A DNA stretch of 38,390 nucleotides from Pseudomonadota bacterium (GTDB lineage: Bacteria > Pseudomonadota > Gammaproteobacteria > Steroidobacterales > Steroidobacteraceae), in assembly GCA_023433515.1 (NCBI GenBank), contig JAEZCN010000094.1, positions 1-38,390 on the forward strand. Direction: 5' to 3'. Made by a program: the position numbers and the translations under genes. Of this stretch, positions 23,042-32,210 are shown piece by piece. Below the pieces are notes generated by a model. The model was not told the DNA's origin, searched no databases, and worked only from the letters and a program-made list of their open reading frames with translations. Every line of letters starts with the position of its first letter. Within the stretch, counting starts at the first letter, position 1.

Positions 23042-23983
23042 CTAACGACCCCCGAAACAGGCGCTCTTTACGGGACAGTGTACGTACGGCGCGAGATTGC
23101 CTTCGATCGCGCGAAACTCGGCGTCGGTCAGCGGTAGTTTGCGAAAGGCTTCGAGCATCGCCCGCGGCGGCGGATCGGTGGGATCGCCGCCGTCCGACCC
23201 GTACACGAGGCGCGACACGCCGATGTCGCGGATTGCCTTGACCACGAACTGCGTGCGCTCCGGCGCGAGATCCGCAGGCGCGACCAGCGCGAGATCGAAG
23301 TACAGGTTTCGCACCCTCGGATCCCTCCGCGCGATCGCGGCGATGAAGGTCGCGAGCGCCTCGTCGGAAGGTGGATCGTGGGTGGCGCCGCCGCCCGCGA
23401 AGTGCGCGACCTGCACGGTCACGTCGGGCGCGGCCGCCAGCAGTTCGTCGATGAAGGTCCGGGCCTGCGCCGCGCCGTACGGATGCGCGCGGCGTCCGCG
23501 CATGTGCACGACGATGGCGAGACCCCTCTCGTTCGCCGCACTGAACACCTTCTTGACCTGGGTCACGTGCGCGGGGTCCGCCAGGTTCACCGCCGACATG
23601 CCGAATTGCAGCTTGATGCCGCGCCCGAAGCGCTCGTGGGCCGCGCAACGCGCGAGCTCTTCGAGCGCGTAGTCCGCGAGTGGATTGAAGCCGCAGAACG
23701 CGACGAGCCGCCTCGGATGCTTCGCGGCTTCCTGCGCCGTCCAGTCGTTCTCGGCCTTCGCCTTCGCGTAGTCGGCGTAACGGTACGCGTTCGACAGGAG
23801 CACCGCGCGCTCGATGCCGGCCTCGTCGAGCAGCGCGATCATGGCCGCGGCGTCGATGGGTTTCTGGCCCTCGGCGGCCATTTCCGCGGTCAGCAGGTGC
23901 TGGTGATGATCGACGCCGGGCCCGGCGGCGAATGACGCGGTCGCGACGGCCGTGGCGAGAACCAGCAGGGGCAGCGTGTTCAT
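23042..23983 (-). CDS. Exported amidohydrolase (metal-dependent hydrolase, amidohydrolase-2 type)
   Basis: 313 residues. A Sec signal (MNTLPLLVLATAVATASFAA) runs into GVDHHQHLLTAE, whose HxH is the first metal-binding motif. Further ligands are likely in IVVHMRG, VAHFAGGG and YGSDGGDP (Asp). The TIM-barrel belongs to the family that includes decarboxylases and lactonases acting on cyclic or aromatic acids. Export to the periplasm is unusual but occurs. The start overlaps the GH9 stop by four bases (ATGA), so it is coupled to a glycosidase and may process its product or a side group. Confidence 0.87.
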   Translation of the reverse strand: MNTLPLLVLATAVATASFAAGPGVDHHQHLLTAEMAAEGQKPIDAAAMIALLDEAGIERAVLLSNAYRYADYAKAKAENDWTAQEAAKHPRRLVAFCGFNPLADYALEELARCAAHERFGRGIKLQFGMSAVNLADPAHVTQVKKVFSAANERGLAIVVHMRGRRAHPYGAAQARTFIDELLAAAPDVTVQVAHFAGGGATHDPPSDEALATFIAAIARRDPRVRNLYFDLALVAPADLAPERTQFVVKAIRDIGVSRLVYGSDGGDPTDPPPRAMLEAFRKLPLTDAEFRAIEGNLAPYVHCPVKSACFGGR

Positions 23984-26421
23984 CGATTCAGCTCCTTGTC
24001 CGCCGCCAGCACCAGCAGTAGATAGTCCGTCGTGCCGCGGCCGAGCACGTACTCGGTCTGCTGCCAGAAGAACGGCCAGTGCTTGAGCTCGGGGAAATCC
24101 GGCCGGATGAGCGCCGTGCCCGAGGCGCTGCCGCCCGGGATGTGCGACCAGTCGGCGCGATTGAAGCCGTAGGCGGTGGTCAGCGACTTGGCACCTACGC
24201 CCGAGACGAACGACGCGGTGTTCGAGCCCGGGTGCACGCCGAGGATGAACGACAGCGCGTTCAATGCATACGTGCGCGGGAACAGGTCCGGGAACGACAG
24301 GTGCAGCATCCAGTTGTCCCAGCCGAAGCGCTGGATGTTCCAGCCCGCGCCCCAGATGTCCGGTTTATACGGCACGCCGTACGGCGTTTCCTTCGCGAGC
24401 TGCTCGACCTTGCCGCGATACTCGGTCACGGCGGCGCGCAGCGCCTTGGTGTACGCGGCATCCTTCACGAGCGGAATCGTGCGACCGACGATCCAGCCCA
24501 CACGGTCGAAGTTCTTCACGATCGCATCGCGCTGTTCGAGCAGCAGCGTGCGGTACTGCGGATTCTTCGTCGCGATCAGCAGTTCGGTCGCCGCGCCGAC
24601 GCGCGCGAGCGGATCCTGCGGCGTCGCGCGGTCGTAGATCTCGATCGAGGCTTTCAGCGAGCGCGCGGCGAGATCGTCGTTGTACCCTTTCAGTACGCGC
24701 GCAGCCGCGGCGAGCGCGGCGGCGGTCTGCAGTTCGCGGCGCGGATTGTTTTCGGTGAATACCCAGCGATCGTCGGGCGATCCGGGCAATCCCACGGCGG
24801 GCGCGCCCGCCTCCGGCGTCTTCTTCGGATCGAACACCACGTTGTCCGTCATCAACGCGCCGTCGCCGAGGAACACGTACTGGCGCAGCGTCGGCTCGAT
24901 GATGCCGCGGTAGAGACGGCCCATCGATTCGTATCCGCCGAGCACGGACAATACGCCGTGCTCCACCTGCTGCAACACGTCGGGTTTGCCGTCGGACTGG
25001 TGGATCTCGGTGACGAGGTTCTTCTGATCGATCGACGTGTTGTCGTAGTCGACCTTGAACAGCTCCCACGCGAGCGCGAGTCCGTGGATGGTGTCGGCCT
25101 GCGATTCGACGCGCAGGTCCCAGTCGCCCGCGTCGTGCCAACCGCCGCGGTTCAGACCCGGCACGGGTTCGCCAGGCTGGTAGTTGGTCAGCGTCTCCGG
25201 ACCCTGCAGGTAGCCGTCGAAGTGATTGTGATTCACCGGCGCCATGCGCGCGTCGTCGAGGTGACAGGCGCCGTGCCACAGGCGGTACTTCTCCAGCACC
25301 TTCATGTGGCACATCTGCGCGGGCAGGAAGTATTCGAGCGTCGGCTGCCAGACTTCGCGCGCGAATACATTCGTGTTGATGCGGAACGGATTGCTGACGA
25401 GGTCGCCGTAACGCACGACGTAGACACCCGGTTCCTTCACCTCGCTGAAATCGAGCACCGCGTATTGATAGCGCAGGAACTTGCCCCATTCCGCGGGCTT
25501 GCGGTCGATGACGGTCTTCTTCTGGCCGACCTGCCCGATGCGCTGCACGACCACGTTGTGGCGTGTCGTATCGCGCGGATCGAGCTCGATGATCGCGAGC
25601 TTCGGCTGCGCGGGGTGGTAACCCACCTGCGACACCTGCAGCACCGGCGAGCGCATCCACCCCTGCTTCGCATGCGGCGTCACGAGCCATTCGATCGCAT
25701 TCGTCGTCGCGCCCGCGGGGACGAGCGAGCGCACGACGAACCAGCCGTTGTTGTGGTTGCCGCGGCCGTCCAGTAGTTCGAGTTCGCCGCCCTTCACCGC
25801 CTCGATGGACAGGTGATGGAGCTCGGTCTCCGGCGCGACTTCGAGCCGCTTGCCGCGCGCGAGGATCGGGATCTCGCCCGGCCCGCTCGGCTGCTGCGCG
25901 AACACGCCTTCCTGACTACCGAGCTGATACGACTTGCCGAACATCAGGCCCGGGAAGAGCTCGAGATTGAAGCCCACCTTGCCGACCCAGTCCGGCGGAA
26001 TCGGCTCGCTGAAATCCACCGACACGCGGATGGACTCGCCCTCCGGACGCGCGCGCACCGTGTAGTTCAGTTTCAGATCCGGATAGACGATCGGGTTGAA
26101 ACCCTTGCGGTCGAGCTCGGGATTCGGAAACGCGAGCGGCACGCGGATTTCCTGCGTCGCCGCGTCGACTTCGCGTTTGCCCGGCTTCGGGATCGGAGAC
26201 CACTGGCCGGGAGAAGGTTCGAGTCGCACGTCACCGTTGGAGGCGATGCGCTCGTCGTGCATGATGATGCTCAGCCCGCCCTGGTGACCTTCAGGGTAGT
26301 AGTCCTGCCCGTACATCACGCTGATGCCAGGGCGCTCGAAATATTCCTGCGAGTTGAGCGTGAAGTTGTCGGCCGCGGCCACGGTCAACGGACAAAGAGC
26401 GAGCAGGACGAAGCGGCGCAT
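23980..26421 (-). CDS. GH9-family glycoside hydrolase with N-terminal Ig-like domain
   Basis: 813 residues from the ATG at 26421; the GTG four codons earlier is less likely because the signal MRRFVLLALCPLTVAAA fits the ATG. Residues 20-260 are a beta-rich region I cannot name. A CelD_N-type Ig-like domain follows (about 268-355, VLQVSQVGYHPAQPKLAIIE), and then the (alpha/alpha)6 catalytic domain. GGWHDAGDWD holds the catalytic Asp pair (430/433). HPGSNTASFVSGVG is the family's substrate-loop motif, and Glu790 in QQTEYVLGR matches the general acid. GH9 members hydrolyse beta-1,4-glucans or related linkages; exo-acting glucosaminidases also occur. It is coupled to the amidohydrolase. Confidence 0.88.
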   Translation of the reverse strand: MRRFVLLALCPLTVAAADNFTLNSQEYFERPGISVMYGQDYYPEGHQGGLSIIMHDERIASNGDVRLEPSPGQWSPIPKPGKREVDAATQEIRVPLAFPNPELDRKGFNPIVYPDLKLNYTVRARPEGESIRVSVDFSEPIPPDWVGKVGFNLELFPGLMFGKSYQLGSQEGVFAQQPSGPGEIPILARGKRLEVAPETELHHLSIEAVKGGELELLDGRGNHNNGWFVVRSLVPAGATTNAIEWLVTPHAKQGWMRSPVLQVSQVGYHPAQPKLAIIELDPRDTTRHNVVVQRIGQVGQKKTVIDRKPAEWGKFLRYQYAVLDFSEVKEPGVYVVRYGDLVSNPFRINTNVFAREVWQPTLEYFLPAQMCHMKVLEKYRLWHGACHLDDARMAPVNHNHFDGYLQGPETLTNYQPGEPVPGLNRGGWHDAGDWDLRVESQADTIHGLALAWELFKVDYDNTSIDQKNLVTEIHQSDGKPDVLQQVEHGVLSVLGGYESMGRLYRGIIEPTLRQYVFLGDGALMTDNVVFDPKKTPEAGAPAVGLPGSPDDRWVFTENNPRRELQTAAALAAAARVLKGYNDDLAARSLKASIEIYDRATPQDPLARVGAATELLIATKNPQYRTLLLEQRDAIVKNFDRVGWIVGRTIPLVKDAAYTKALRAAVTEYRGKVEQLAKETPYGVPYKPDIWGAGWNIQRFGWDNWMLHLSFPDLFPRTYALNALSFILGVHPGSNTASFVSGVGAKSLTTAYGFNRADWSHIPGGSASGTALIRPDFPELKHWPFFWQQTEYVLGRGTTDYLLLVLAADKELNR

Positions 26422-26522
26422 GACACCCCCCACAGGATTGGAGGCGCATCATATGGCTTGGCCCGGGAATCCCGAAGAGCCTGATTGCCCCACGGAATTC
26501 CCGAGCCGCGCCTGAGGGCCGA

Positions 26523-27806
26523 TCAGCCGGCGCGTTCGATCGCGGCGAGCTCGCCGGTCTCGCGCGCCTTGCGGCCGTATACGAACTCGAACACGGGCGT
26601 GGCCATGAGCGTGGTGACGATGGCCATCAGCACGAGCATCGAGAACAGCGCCGGCCCGATGACACCGGCCTGCAATCCGATGTTGATGATGATGAGTTCC
26701 ATGAGACCGCGCGAATTCATCAGCGCGCCGATGCCGAGCGCGGTGCGATTGTCCTGGCCCGACAGCCGAGCCGCCGCCCAGCAGGCGCCGAACTTCGCGA
26801 AGATCGAACACGCGAGCACCGCGAGCGCCACCAGCAGCAGGTACGGATCAGCAACCAGCGTGAGCTGCGTGTTGAGACCGGAGTACGTGAAGAACATCGG
26901 CAGCATCACGATCACGGTGAACGGCTCGAGCTGCTTGCGCACTTCGTTGGCCAGCACGCCGCGTGGCATCACGCAGCCCAGCAGGAACCCGCCGAACACC
27001 GCGTGCAGTCCGATCCGGTCCGCGGTGTACGCGGACAACATGAACAACGCGATGACGATCGCGAACACGGTGTGGTCGAGTGGTTTGTTCAGCGCGGCGG
27101 CGCGTTCGGCGCGGCGGGCGAGCGGCGCGAGGATTCGCGGCATCACGAAGATCATGAGCAGCGCGAACGCGACGCCGCCGAAGATGGCCAGGTATGCGAT
27201 GCCCGCGCCCGCACCGAAGCTGGCGAGCACGATGGCGAGCACGCACCACGCGGTCGCGTCATCGATCGCGCCCGCGGACAGCGACAACGTGCCGAGCGCG
27301 GTATGGCTCAACCCGCGCTCGTGGATGATGCGCGCGAGCATCGGGAACGCCGTGATCGCGATCGCCGCGCCCATGAACAGTGTCGCGTCGAAGCGGGACG
27401 CCGTCGTCGAGAACAGGCCGGGAACCGTCATCAGCCACGGCGTGACGGCGATCGCGACGAGAAAGGGCACGGCCATGCCGGCGATCGAGACTGATGCCGC
27501 CTTGTGCACGTTCGCCTTGAAGTGATCGGTGCGGAAACCGAGACCGACGAGGAACATGTAGAGGCCCACGCCGAATTGCGCGCCGACGTACAGCACACCC
27601 TTGTTCTCGGGCGTGAACACGAGCTTCTGCCATTCGGGCGCGACGAGGCCGAACAGCGAGGGGCCCAACAACACGCCGGCGATCATTTCGCACACCACCT
27701 GCGGTTGCTTGAGATAACGCTGGCCCAGCCACCCGACGACGCGGCAGGTGGCCAGGATGATGGCCATCTGCAGGAAAAACGTGATCGAAAGACCGGCGAC
27801 GCCCAC
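26523..27806 (-). CDS. Cation:proton antiporter (CPA2, Kef-like), copy 2
   Basis: 427 residues from a GTG start with AAGGGGG six bases upstream. About 12 transmembrane helices are visible. Family features are KQPQVVCEMIAGVLLGPSLFG near the first helices and GAIDDATAWCVLA, the Asp pair of the ion-binding site. No cytosolic RCK/TrkA-N domain is present, so it is a bare transporter unit. It would exchange Na+ or K+ for protons across the inner membrane. It shares the minus-strand block with a second, distinct antiporter 146 bases upstream in transcription order. Confidence 0.92.
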   Translation of the reverse strand: MGVAGLSITFFLQMAIILATCRVVGWLGQRYLKQPQVVCEMIAGVLLGPSLFGLVAPEWQKLVFTPENKGVLYVGAQFGVGLYMFLVGLGFRTDHFKANVHKAASVSIAGMAVPFLVAIAVTPWLMTVPGLFSTTASRFDATLFMGAAIAITAFPMLARIIHERGLSHTALGTLSLSAGAIDDATAWCVLAIVLASFGAGAGIAYLAIFGGVAFALLMIFVMPRILAPLARRAERAAALNKPLDHTVFAIVIALFMLSAYTADRIGLHAVFGGFLLGCVMPRGVLANEVRKQLEPFTVIVMLPMFFTYSGLNTQLTLVADPYLLLVALAVLACSIFAKFGACWAAARLSGQDNRTALGIGALMNSRGLMELIIINIGLQAGVIGPALFSMLVLMAIVTTLMATPVFEFVYGRKARETGELAAIERAG

Positions 27807-27952
27807 GAAACCCCCTTCATTCTCGTGGGGTCTTTTATAAAGCGCCGGCGCGCGGCCCGATCCCAGCGGGCTGATTGATTCTGCCTATGGCCGACCTTCG
27901 GGCGGGCGCGGACGCATGGGAACCCGCGCTGCGCAGGCTCGATAGCGGATGC

Positions 27953-29125
27953 CTATTGCCTTCTCAGCAGCGGCGACGCCATCGGCACGGTGAGCATCGT
28001 CGACCCGAGCGCCATCAGCAGCAGCGCGGTAAACGCGCCGTTCGTGATGATCTGCTGGTCGAGCAGCACGTTCGCGAACACGATCATGATGAGGCCCTTG
28101 GTCTGCAGCAGCCAGCCGATGATCGACGCCTCGCCGGGGCTCCAGCCGAGGATGCGCCCCGCGAGATGCGTGCCGAGTAGTTTGCCGACGGTCGAGACCA
28201 GCAGCAGCGCGGCGGCCACCAGCGCCAAGTTCACCCCGCCGATGGCGAAGTCCGTGCGCAGTCCCGTGCTCAGGAAGTACACCGGCATGCCGATCACGAG
28301 CAGGTTGCGGCGCATTGCGTCGATCGCCTCCTCGCCGAACCAGGCGGACTCGAGCACCGCACCCGAGAGGAACGCGCCGACCATGAAGTGCAGTCCGCAC
28401 CAATCCGCGCCGAGCGAGCACAACGCGAGCCAGATGATGCCGACGAACCAGCGGTCGGACTGCGCGAGCCGAGCCATGAGCTTTCGCACCAGCCACGCCA
28501 CCAGCGCGAAGGCCGCGAGGAACAGGAGCTGCCGGCCGATGCGCGTCCAGTCGAGCAGGACCAACGCGAGCACGGCCCAGATCGCGATGTCGTCGAGGCT
28601 CGCGTATCTGAGGATGCGCTGGCCCAGCGGCTTGCGCAGCAGATCGAGCTTGTCCATGAGCAGCACCAACACGGGCAGCGCGGTCACCGCGCACGACATG
28701 CCCATCGCGACCACGAACTGCCAGGGCTGCGCGGCGGCGCCTGTCCACAGTGGGCTCACCAGCAGCAGCGACGCGAGACAGCCGAGCAGCAGGGGACTTC
28801 CGAGCGCCGCGCCCGCGGCGATGATTACCTCACGGCGCTCGCGCCAGGCCGCGCCGAAGTCGAGCTCGATGCCCGCGATCCAGACGAACAACGTCACCGC
28901 CCACAACGCGAGGCCGTTGAGCGACTGCACCACCGGCGGCGTGAACACGAAGTGGTAGTAGTCGGGATAGACCGCGCCGAGCACGCCGGGGCCCAGCAGG
29001 ATGCCCGCCACCGTCTGCACGACCACCAGCGGCGCGTAGTAATCCGTGCGAAGCCCGCGCCAGATGAGATACGGCACGGTGTAGATGATCACCAGCGCGA
29101 CCAGGAAGGTTTCGGTGGTGCTCAC
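27953..29125 (-). CDS. Cation:proton antiporter (CPA2-like), copy 1
   Basis: 390 residues from a GTG start; no strong ribosome site is seen. It has about 12 membrane helices. YYAPLVVVQTVAGILLGPGVLG and RYASLDDIAIWAVLALV (the Asp pair) match the antiporter fold. It is clearly diverged from copy 2 (different loops, shorter), so it is not a recent duplicate. It begins 31 bases after the stop of halogenase 1, with a GC-rich hairpin between, and may be cotranscribed with the halogenases. No regulatory nucleotide-binding domain is attached. Confidence 0.92.
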   Translation of the reverse strand: MSTTETFLVALVIIYTVPYLIWRGLRTDYYAPLVVVQTVAGILLGPGVLGAVYPDYYHFVFTPPVVQSLNGLALWAVTLFVWIAGIELDFGAAWRERREVIIAAGAALGSPLLLGCLASLLLVSPLWTGAAAQPWQFVVAMGMSCAVTALPVLVLLMDKLDLLRKPLGQRILRYASLDDIAIWAVLALVLLDWTRIGRQLLFLAAFALVAWLVRKLMARLAQSDRWFVGIIWLALCSLGADWCGLHFMVGAFLSGAVLESAWFGEEAIDAMRRNLLVIGMPVYFLSTGLRTDFAIGGVNLALVAAALLLVSTVGKLLGTHLAGRILGWSPGEASIIGWLLQTKGLIMIVFANVLLDQQIITNGAFTALLLMALGSTMLTVPMASPLLRRQ

Positions 29126-29133
29126 GATCGACG

Positions 29134-29150
29134 GCGCCCCGCGCGGGCGC
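29134..29150 (-). other. GC-rich hairpin between halogenase 1 and antiporter 1
   Basis: GCGCCC, CGCGC, GGGCGC: perfect 6-base arms with a 5-base loop and no T tract. It could slow transcription or stabilise mRNA ends rather than terminate. It is short enough to arise by chance in this base composition. Confidence 0.4.
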
Positions 29151-29156
29151 AGCTAA

Positions 29157-30686
29157 CTACTTGGCGAAATTCCACACGGCCTCGTTCGCCGGGCAATACT
29201 GCTTGACGAAGTCGGCGTGCGGAGGCAACGCGTTGATGGTCTCCGCCACCTTGGCGCGGTACCTGGCCATGTAATCCTTGAGCTGCCGGTCATCGAGCGT
29301 GACCATGTGATTGAAGGTCCGCGGCTCGATGTGCTGCCCCATCATCACGGAGATCCACGAGTCGATCGTGAACAACTCGCCGTCGCGCGCGTACGCGTAG
29401 CCTCCCTCGCGGAACAGCTCCACGCGATCGCGCAGCGAGTCCGGAATTTCCATCTCGCGGCAGTGCTTCCAGAACGGCGAATCGTCGCGCTGGTTGAACT
29501 TGTAATGCATGCAGACGAAATCGCGGATGCGCTCGAGCTCGTAACGCGTGAGCTCGTTGTAGTAGTCGGCCACCTTCTGCGTGACGCCGTCGAACGGGAA
29601 CAGGTTCATGAGGCGCGTGGTGGCGGTCACGATCGTGTGGATGCTGGTCGACTCCAGCGGCTCGACGAACCCCGCGGCGAGGCCGAACGCGATCACGTTC
29701 TTGTTCCACGCCTTCTTGCGCCGTCCCGCCTTGATGCGGATCAGCCACGGGTCCTTCACCGGATTGCCACCGGACTCCGTGACCAGCCGGTGGCGCGCCT
29801 CGTCGTCCGACATGTACTGGCTGCAGAACACCACGCCGTTGCCGACGCGGTGCTGAACGGGAATGTTCCAGCGCCAGCCCGCGGTGTGGGCGTAGCAGGC
29901 CGTGTACGGCGCCGCGGGAGTATCCACCCGCGTCTGGAACGCGACCGCGCTGTCGCAAGGTAGATAGCCGGACCAGTCCTCGTACCCGGTCTGCAGCGTG
30001 CCCTCGGTGAGCAGGCCGCGAAAGCCGGTGCAATCGAGGAACAGGTCGCCCGCGATCACGCGGCCGTCGGTGAGCTCGAGCGCCTCGACGAAACCATCCG
30101 TGGCGCGCGTGCGCACTTCCCTGATCTTGCCCTCGACGCGTTTGACGCCGCGCTTCTCGGCGAGCTTGCGCAGGTATCGCGCGTACAACGCGGCATCGAA
30201 GTGATAGGCGTAGTTGACCCGCGGATTTTCGCGCAGCGCGAAGCGGTTCTTCACCGCGGAAAGCCACTCGTAGCAGTACTCGCCGAGCGGCACCTTGTGG
30301 CCCTGCTTCCGCGCGTGCAGCCAGAAATGATAGAACTCCGCGAGCCACACCGCCTCGCCGTGCCGGCCGAAGGGATGCAGGTACCAGTCGCCGATGCGTC
30401 CCCAGTTCTCGAACCAGATCGCCACCTTGAACGTCGCCGCGCACTCGCGCATGAACTCGCGCTCGTCGATGCCGAGCAGCTGGTGGAACTTGACGATGGG
30501 CGGCACGGTGGATTCGCCGACACCAATGGTGCCGATCTCTTCCGACTCGACCAGCGTGATGTCGAGCAACTCGCCGAATTTCTTCGAGAGCGCCATCGCG
30601 GCCACCCAACCGGCGGTGCCGCCACCGGCGATGACCACTTTCTTGACCGCGCCAGCCTGGTTGGGCGCGGTGTCCGCGTTCTGCAT
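29157..30686 (-). CDS. Flavin-dependent tryptophan-halogenase-family protein 1
   Basis: 509 residues. The FAD-binding motif is VVIAGGGTAGWVAA (near 17-30), followed by GVGESTVPP. Lys87 (CAATFKVAIWF) aligns with the essential hypohalite-handling Lys79 of PrnA/RebH. The WxWxIP motif is at 271-276, and the conserved Glu-Ser lies in GFVEPLESTSIH. All key residues of active FADH2-dependent halogenases are therefore present. It would chlorinate or brominate an indole or other electron-rich aromatic and needs a separate flavin reductase, which is not in this window. The ATG at 30686 has AAGGGGG six bases upstream inside a small hairpin. Confidence 0.92.
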   Translation of the reverse strand: MQNADTAPNQAGAVKKVVIAGGGTAGWVAAMALSKKFGELLDITLVESEEIGTIGVGESTVPPIVKFHQLLGIDEREFMRECAATFKVAIWFENWGRIGDWYLHPFGRHGEAVWLAEFYHFWLHARKQGHKVPLGEYCYEWLSAVKNRFALRENPRVNYAYHFDAALYARYLRKLAEKRGVKRVEGKIREVRTRATDGFVEALELTDGRVIAGDLFLDCTGFRGLLTEGTLQTGYEDWSGYLPCDSAVAFQTRVDTPAAPYTACYAHTAGWRWNIPVQHRVGNGVVFCSQYMSDDEARHRLVTESGGNPVKDPWLIRIKAGRRKKAWNKNVIAFGLAAGFVEPLESTSIHTIVTATTRLMNLFPFDGVTQKVADYYNELTRYELERIRDFVCMHYKFNQRDDSPFWKHCREMEIPDSLRDRVELFREGGYAYARDGELFTIDSWISVMMGQHIEPRTFNHMVTLDDRQLKDYMARYRAKVAETINALPPHADFVKQYCPANEAVWNFAK

Positions 30687-30693
30687 CAGGAAC

Positions 30694-30706
30694 CCCCTTC
30701 GAGGGG
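30694..30706 (-). promoter_or_regulatory. Hairpin covering the ribosome site of halogenase 1
   Basis: CCCCT, TCG, AGGGG on the plus strand. On the minus-strand mRNA the AGGGG half is the ribosome site of the gene starting at 30686. It is a short stem that could modulate translation. Confidence 0.35.
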
Positions 30707-30722
30707 CAGGATCGTACCGCCT

Positions 30723-32210
30723 CTAGGCGGTCTTCAGGAACTGCTCGTGCGTCGGCAGATGCTCAACCATGCCCGCGATGGCGGCCTTCGCGTTGCGCAG
30801 CGTCTGCTGGATCTGCGCGTAGTCGAGGTTCTCGACGCGCGGGCAGTGCGCATGCGGGCGGATGCCCATGCCTTCGAAGACGGACTGCCAGCTCGAGGCG
30901 CGGAACAACTCGTCGACGCCCTCGCGCATCGCGCCGTGCGCGCGGAACAGCTCGATGCGTTCACGCAAGGATTCCGGCAGCGGAATGTTCCTGCACCACT
31001 GCCAGAACGGCGTGTCGTCGCGCTGCGTGGCCTGGTAATGCAGCACGATGAAGTCGCGCACTTCCTCGAAGTCCGCGGTCATGCGCCGGTTGTATTCGCG
31101 GATCAGCGCCGGGTCGCAGTCCTTGTCGGGGAAATAGCGCAGCAGGAAATCCATGCCGCGCGCGATCAGGTGGATGGATGTCGCCTCGAGCGGCTCGATG
31201 AATCCCGACGCGAGACCCAGCGACACGCAGTTGTGTTTCCAGAACTGGCGCCGGTGGCCGGTGACGTACGGAATGAAACGCGGCTCCTCGATGGCCGCGC
31301 TGTCGAGCGTGCGCAGCAGCGTCGCGCGCGCGGCCGCGTCGCTCGCGAAGCGGCTCGAATACACGTAGCCCTGGCCCAGGCGCTGCTGCAGCGGGATGCG
31401 CCAGCTCCAGCCCGCGGGCTGCGCGGTCGCGCGCGTATACGGCGCGAGCGGGCCCTTGTTCTCGGTCTTGACCACCACCGCGCGATCGCACGGCAGGTAG
31501 TTCGACCAGTCGACGTGTTCGACGCCGAGCGTCTTGCCGATCAGCAGGCTGCGGAAGCCGGTGCAGTCGACGAAGAAGTCGGCCTGCACTTCGCGGCCGT
31601 CCGCGAGCACCACGCTCGAGATGAAACCATCGTCGCGCTGGCGCACGTCGACGACCTTGCCCTCGGTGCGCTTCAGGCCACGCTCTTCGGAATACGAACG
31701 CAGGTACTTCGCGACCAGCAGCGCGTCTACGTGCAGCGCGTAGTTAGCCCCGCCGATCGGCGTGTTGCGCGCCTTGGCCGGGTGGAAGAAACGCCCGTGC
31801 TCCGCCATCACGTTGCACGGCGAGAAGTCCTGCAGGTTCGAGGTGTCGCCCTGGGCGCGCGCCTTGAGCCAGCACTGGTAGAAGTCGTGGTTGCCGATCG
31901 GCTTGCCGATCACGCCGAACGGGTGGAAATACGAATCGCTGCGCTCGCGCCAGCCGACGAACTTGATGCCGAGCTTGTACGTGCCGTCGACCGCGCGGAT
32001 GAATTCCTGCTCGTCGATGCCGAGGCGCTGGATCAGGCCCACGAACGGCGGCACGGTCGATTCGCCGACGCCGATGGTGCCGAGCTCTTCGGACTCGATG
32101 AGCTCGATCTCGCATATCTCGCGCTTGAGGTGATGGCACAACATCGAGGCCGCGAGCCATCCTGACGTGCCGCCGCCGACGATTACGATCTTTTTGAGCG
32201 GCTGTATCAC
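30723..32210 (-). CDS. Flavin-dependent tryptophan-halogenase-family protein 2
   Basis: 495 residues from the GTG at 32210, which overlaps the LysR stop (GTGA). With this start the essential Lys falls at position 79 (GTYKLGIKF), matching PrnA/RebH numbering and supporting the choice over the TTG at 32273. FAD motif IVIVGGGTSGWLAA, GVGESTVPP, WxWxIP at 268-273 and GFIEPLEATSIH are all intact. It differs from halogenase 1 throughout, so the pair is old. Genes of this type in related bacteria often sit near TonB-dependent receptors rather than in antibiotic clusters. Here it is directly coupled to a regulator. Confidence 0.92.
   Translation of the reverse strand: MIQPLKKIVIVGGGTSGWLAASMLCHHLKREICEIELIESEELGTIGVGESTVPPFVGLIQRLGIDEQEFIRAVDGTYKLGIKFVGWRERSDSYFHPFGVIGKPIGNHDFYQCWLKARAQGDTSNLQDFSPCNVMAEHGRFFHPAKARNTPIGGANYALHVDALLVAKYLRSYSEERGLKRTEGKVVDVRQRDDGFISSVVLADGREVQADFFVDCTGFRSLLIGKTLGVEHVDWSNYLPCDRAVVVKTENKGPLAPYTRATAQPAGWSWRIPLQQRLGQGYVYSSRFASDAAARATLLRTLDSAAIEEPRFIPYVTGHRRQFWKHNCVSLGLASGFIEPLEATSIHLIARGMDFLLRYFPDKDCDPALIREYNRRMTADFEEVRDFIVLHYQATQRDDTPFWQWCRNIPLPESLRERIELFRAHGAMREGVDELFRASSWQSVFEGMGIRPHAHCPRVENLDYAQIQQTLRNAKAAIAGMVEHLPTHEQFLKTA

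Noticed and set aside
24079..25776. Long plus-strand frame opposite the GH9 gene
   Set aside because: Arg/Val/Ala-rich shadow without motifs; the GH9 frame holds the catalytic residues.
26464..26503. CGGGAAT/ATTCCCG inverted repeat after antiporter 2 as a terminator
   Set aside because: Seven-base arms with a 26-base loop and no T tract; too weak to call.
30201..32165. Long plus-strand frame spanning the two halogenase genes in antisense
   Set aside because: Covers two well-supported genes on the other strand and has shadow-type composition.
29157..32210. Halogenase pair as part of an antibiotic (NRPS/PKS) cluster
   Set aside because: No carrier, adenylation, ketosynthase or flavin reductase genes in the window; the neighbours are antiporters and hydrolases.
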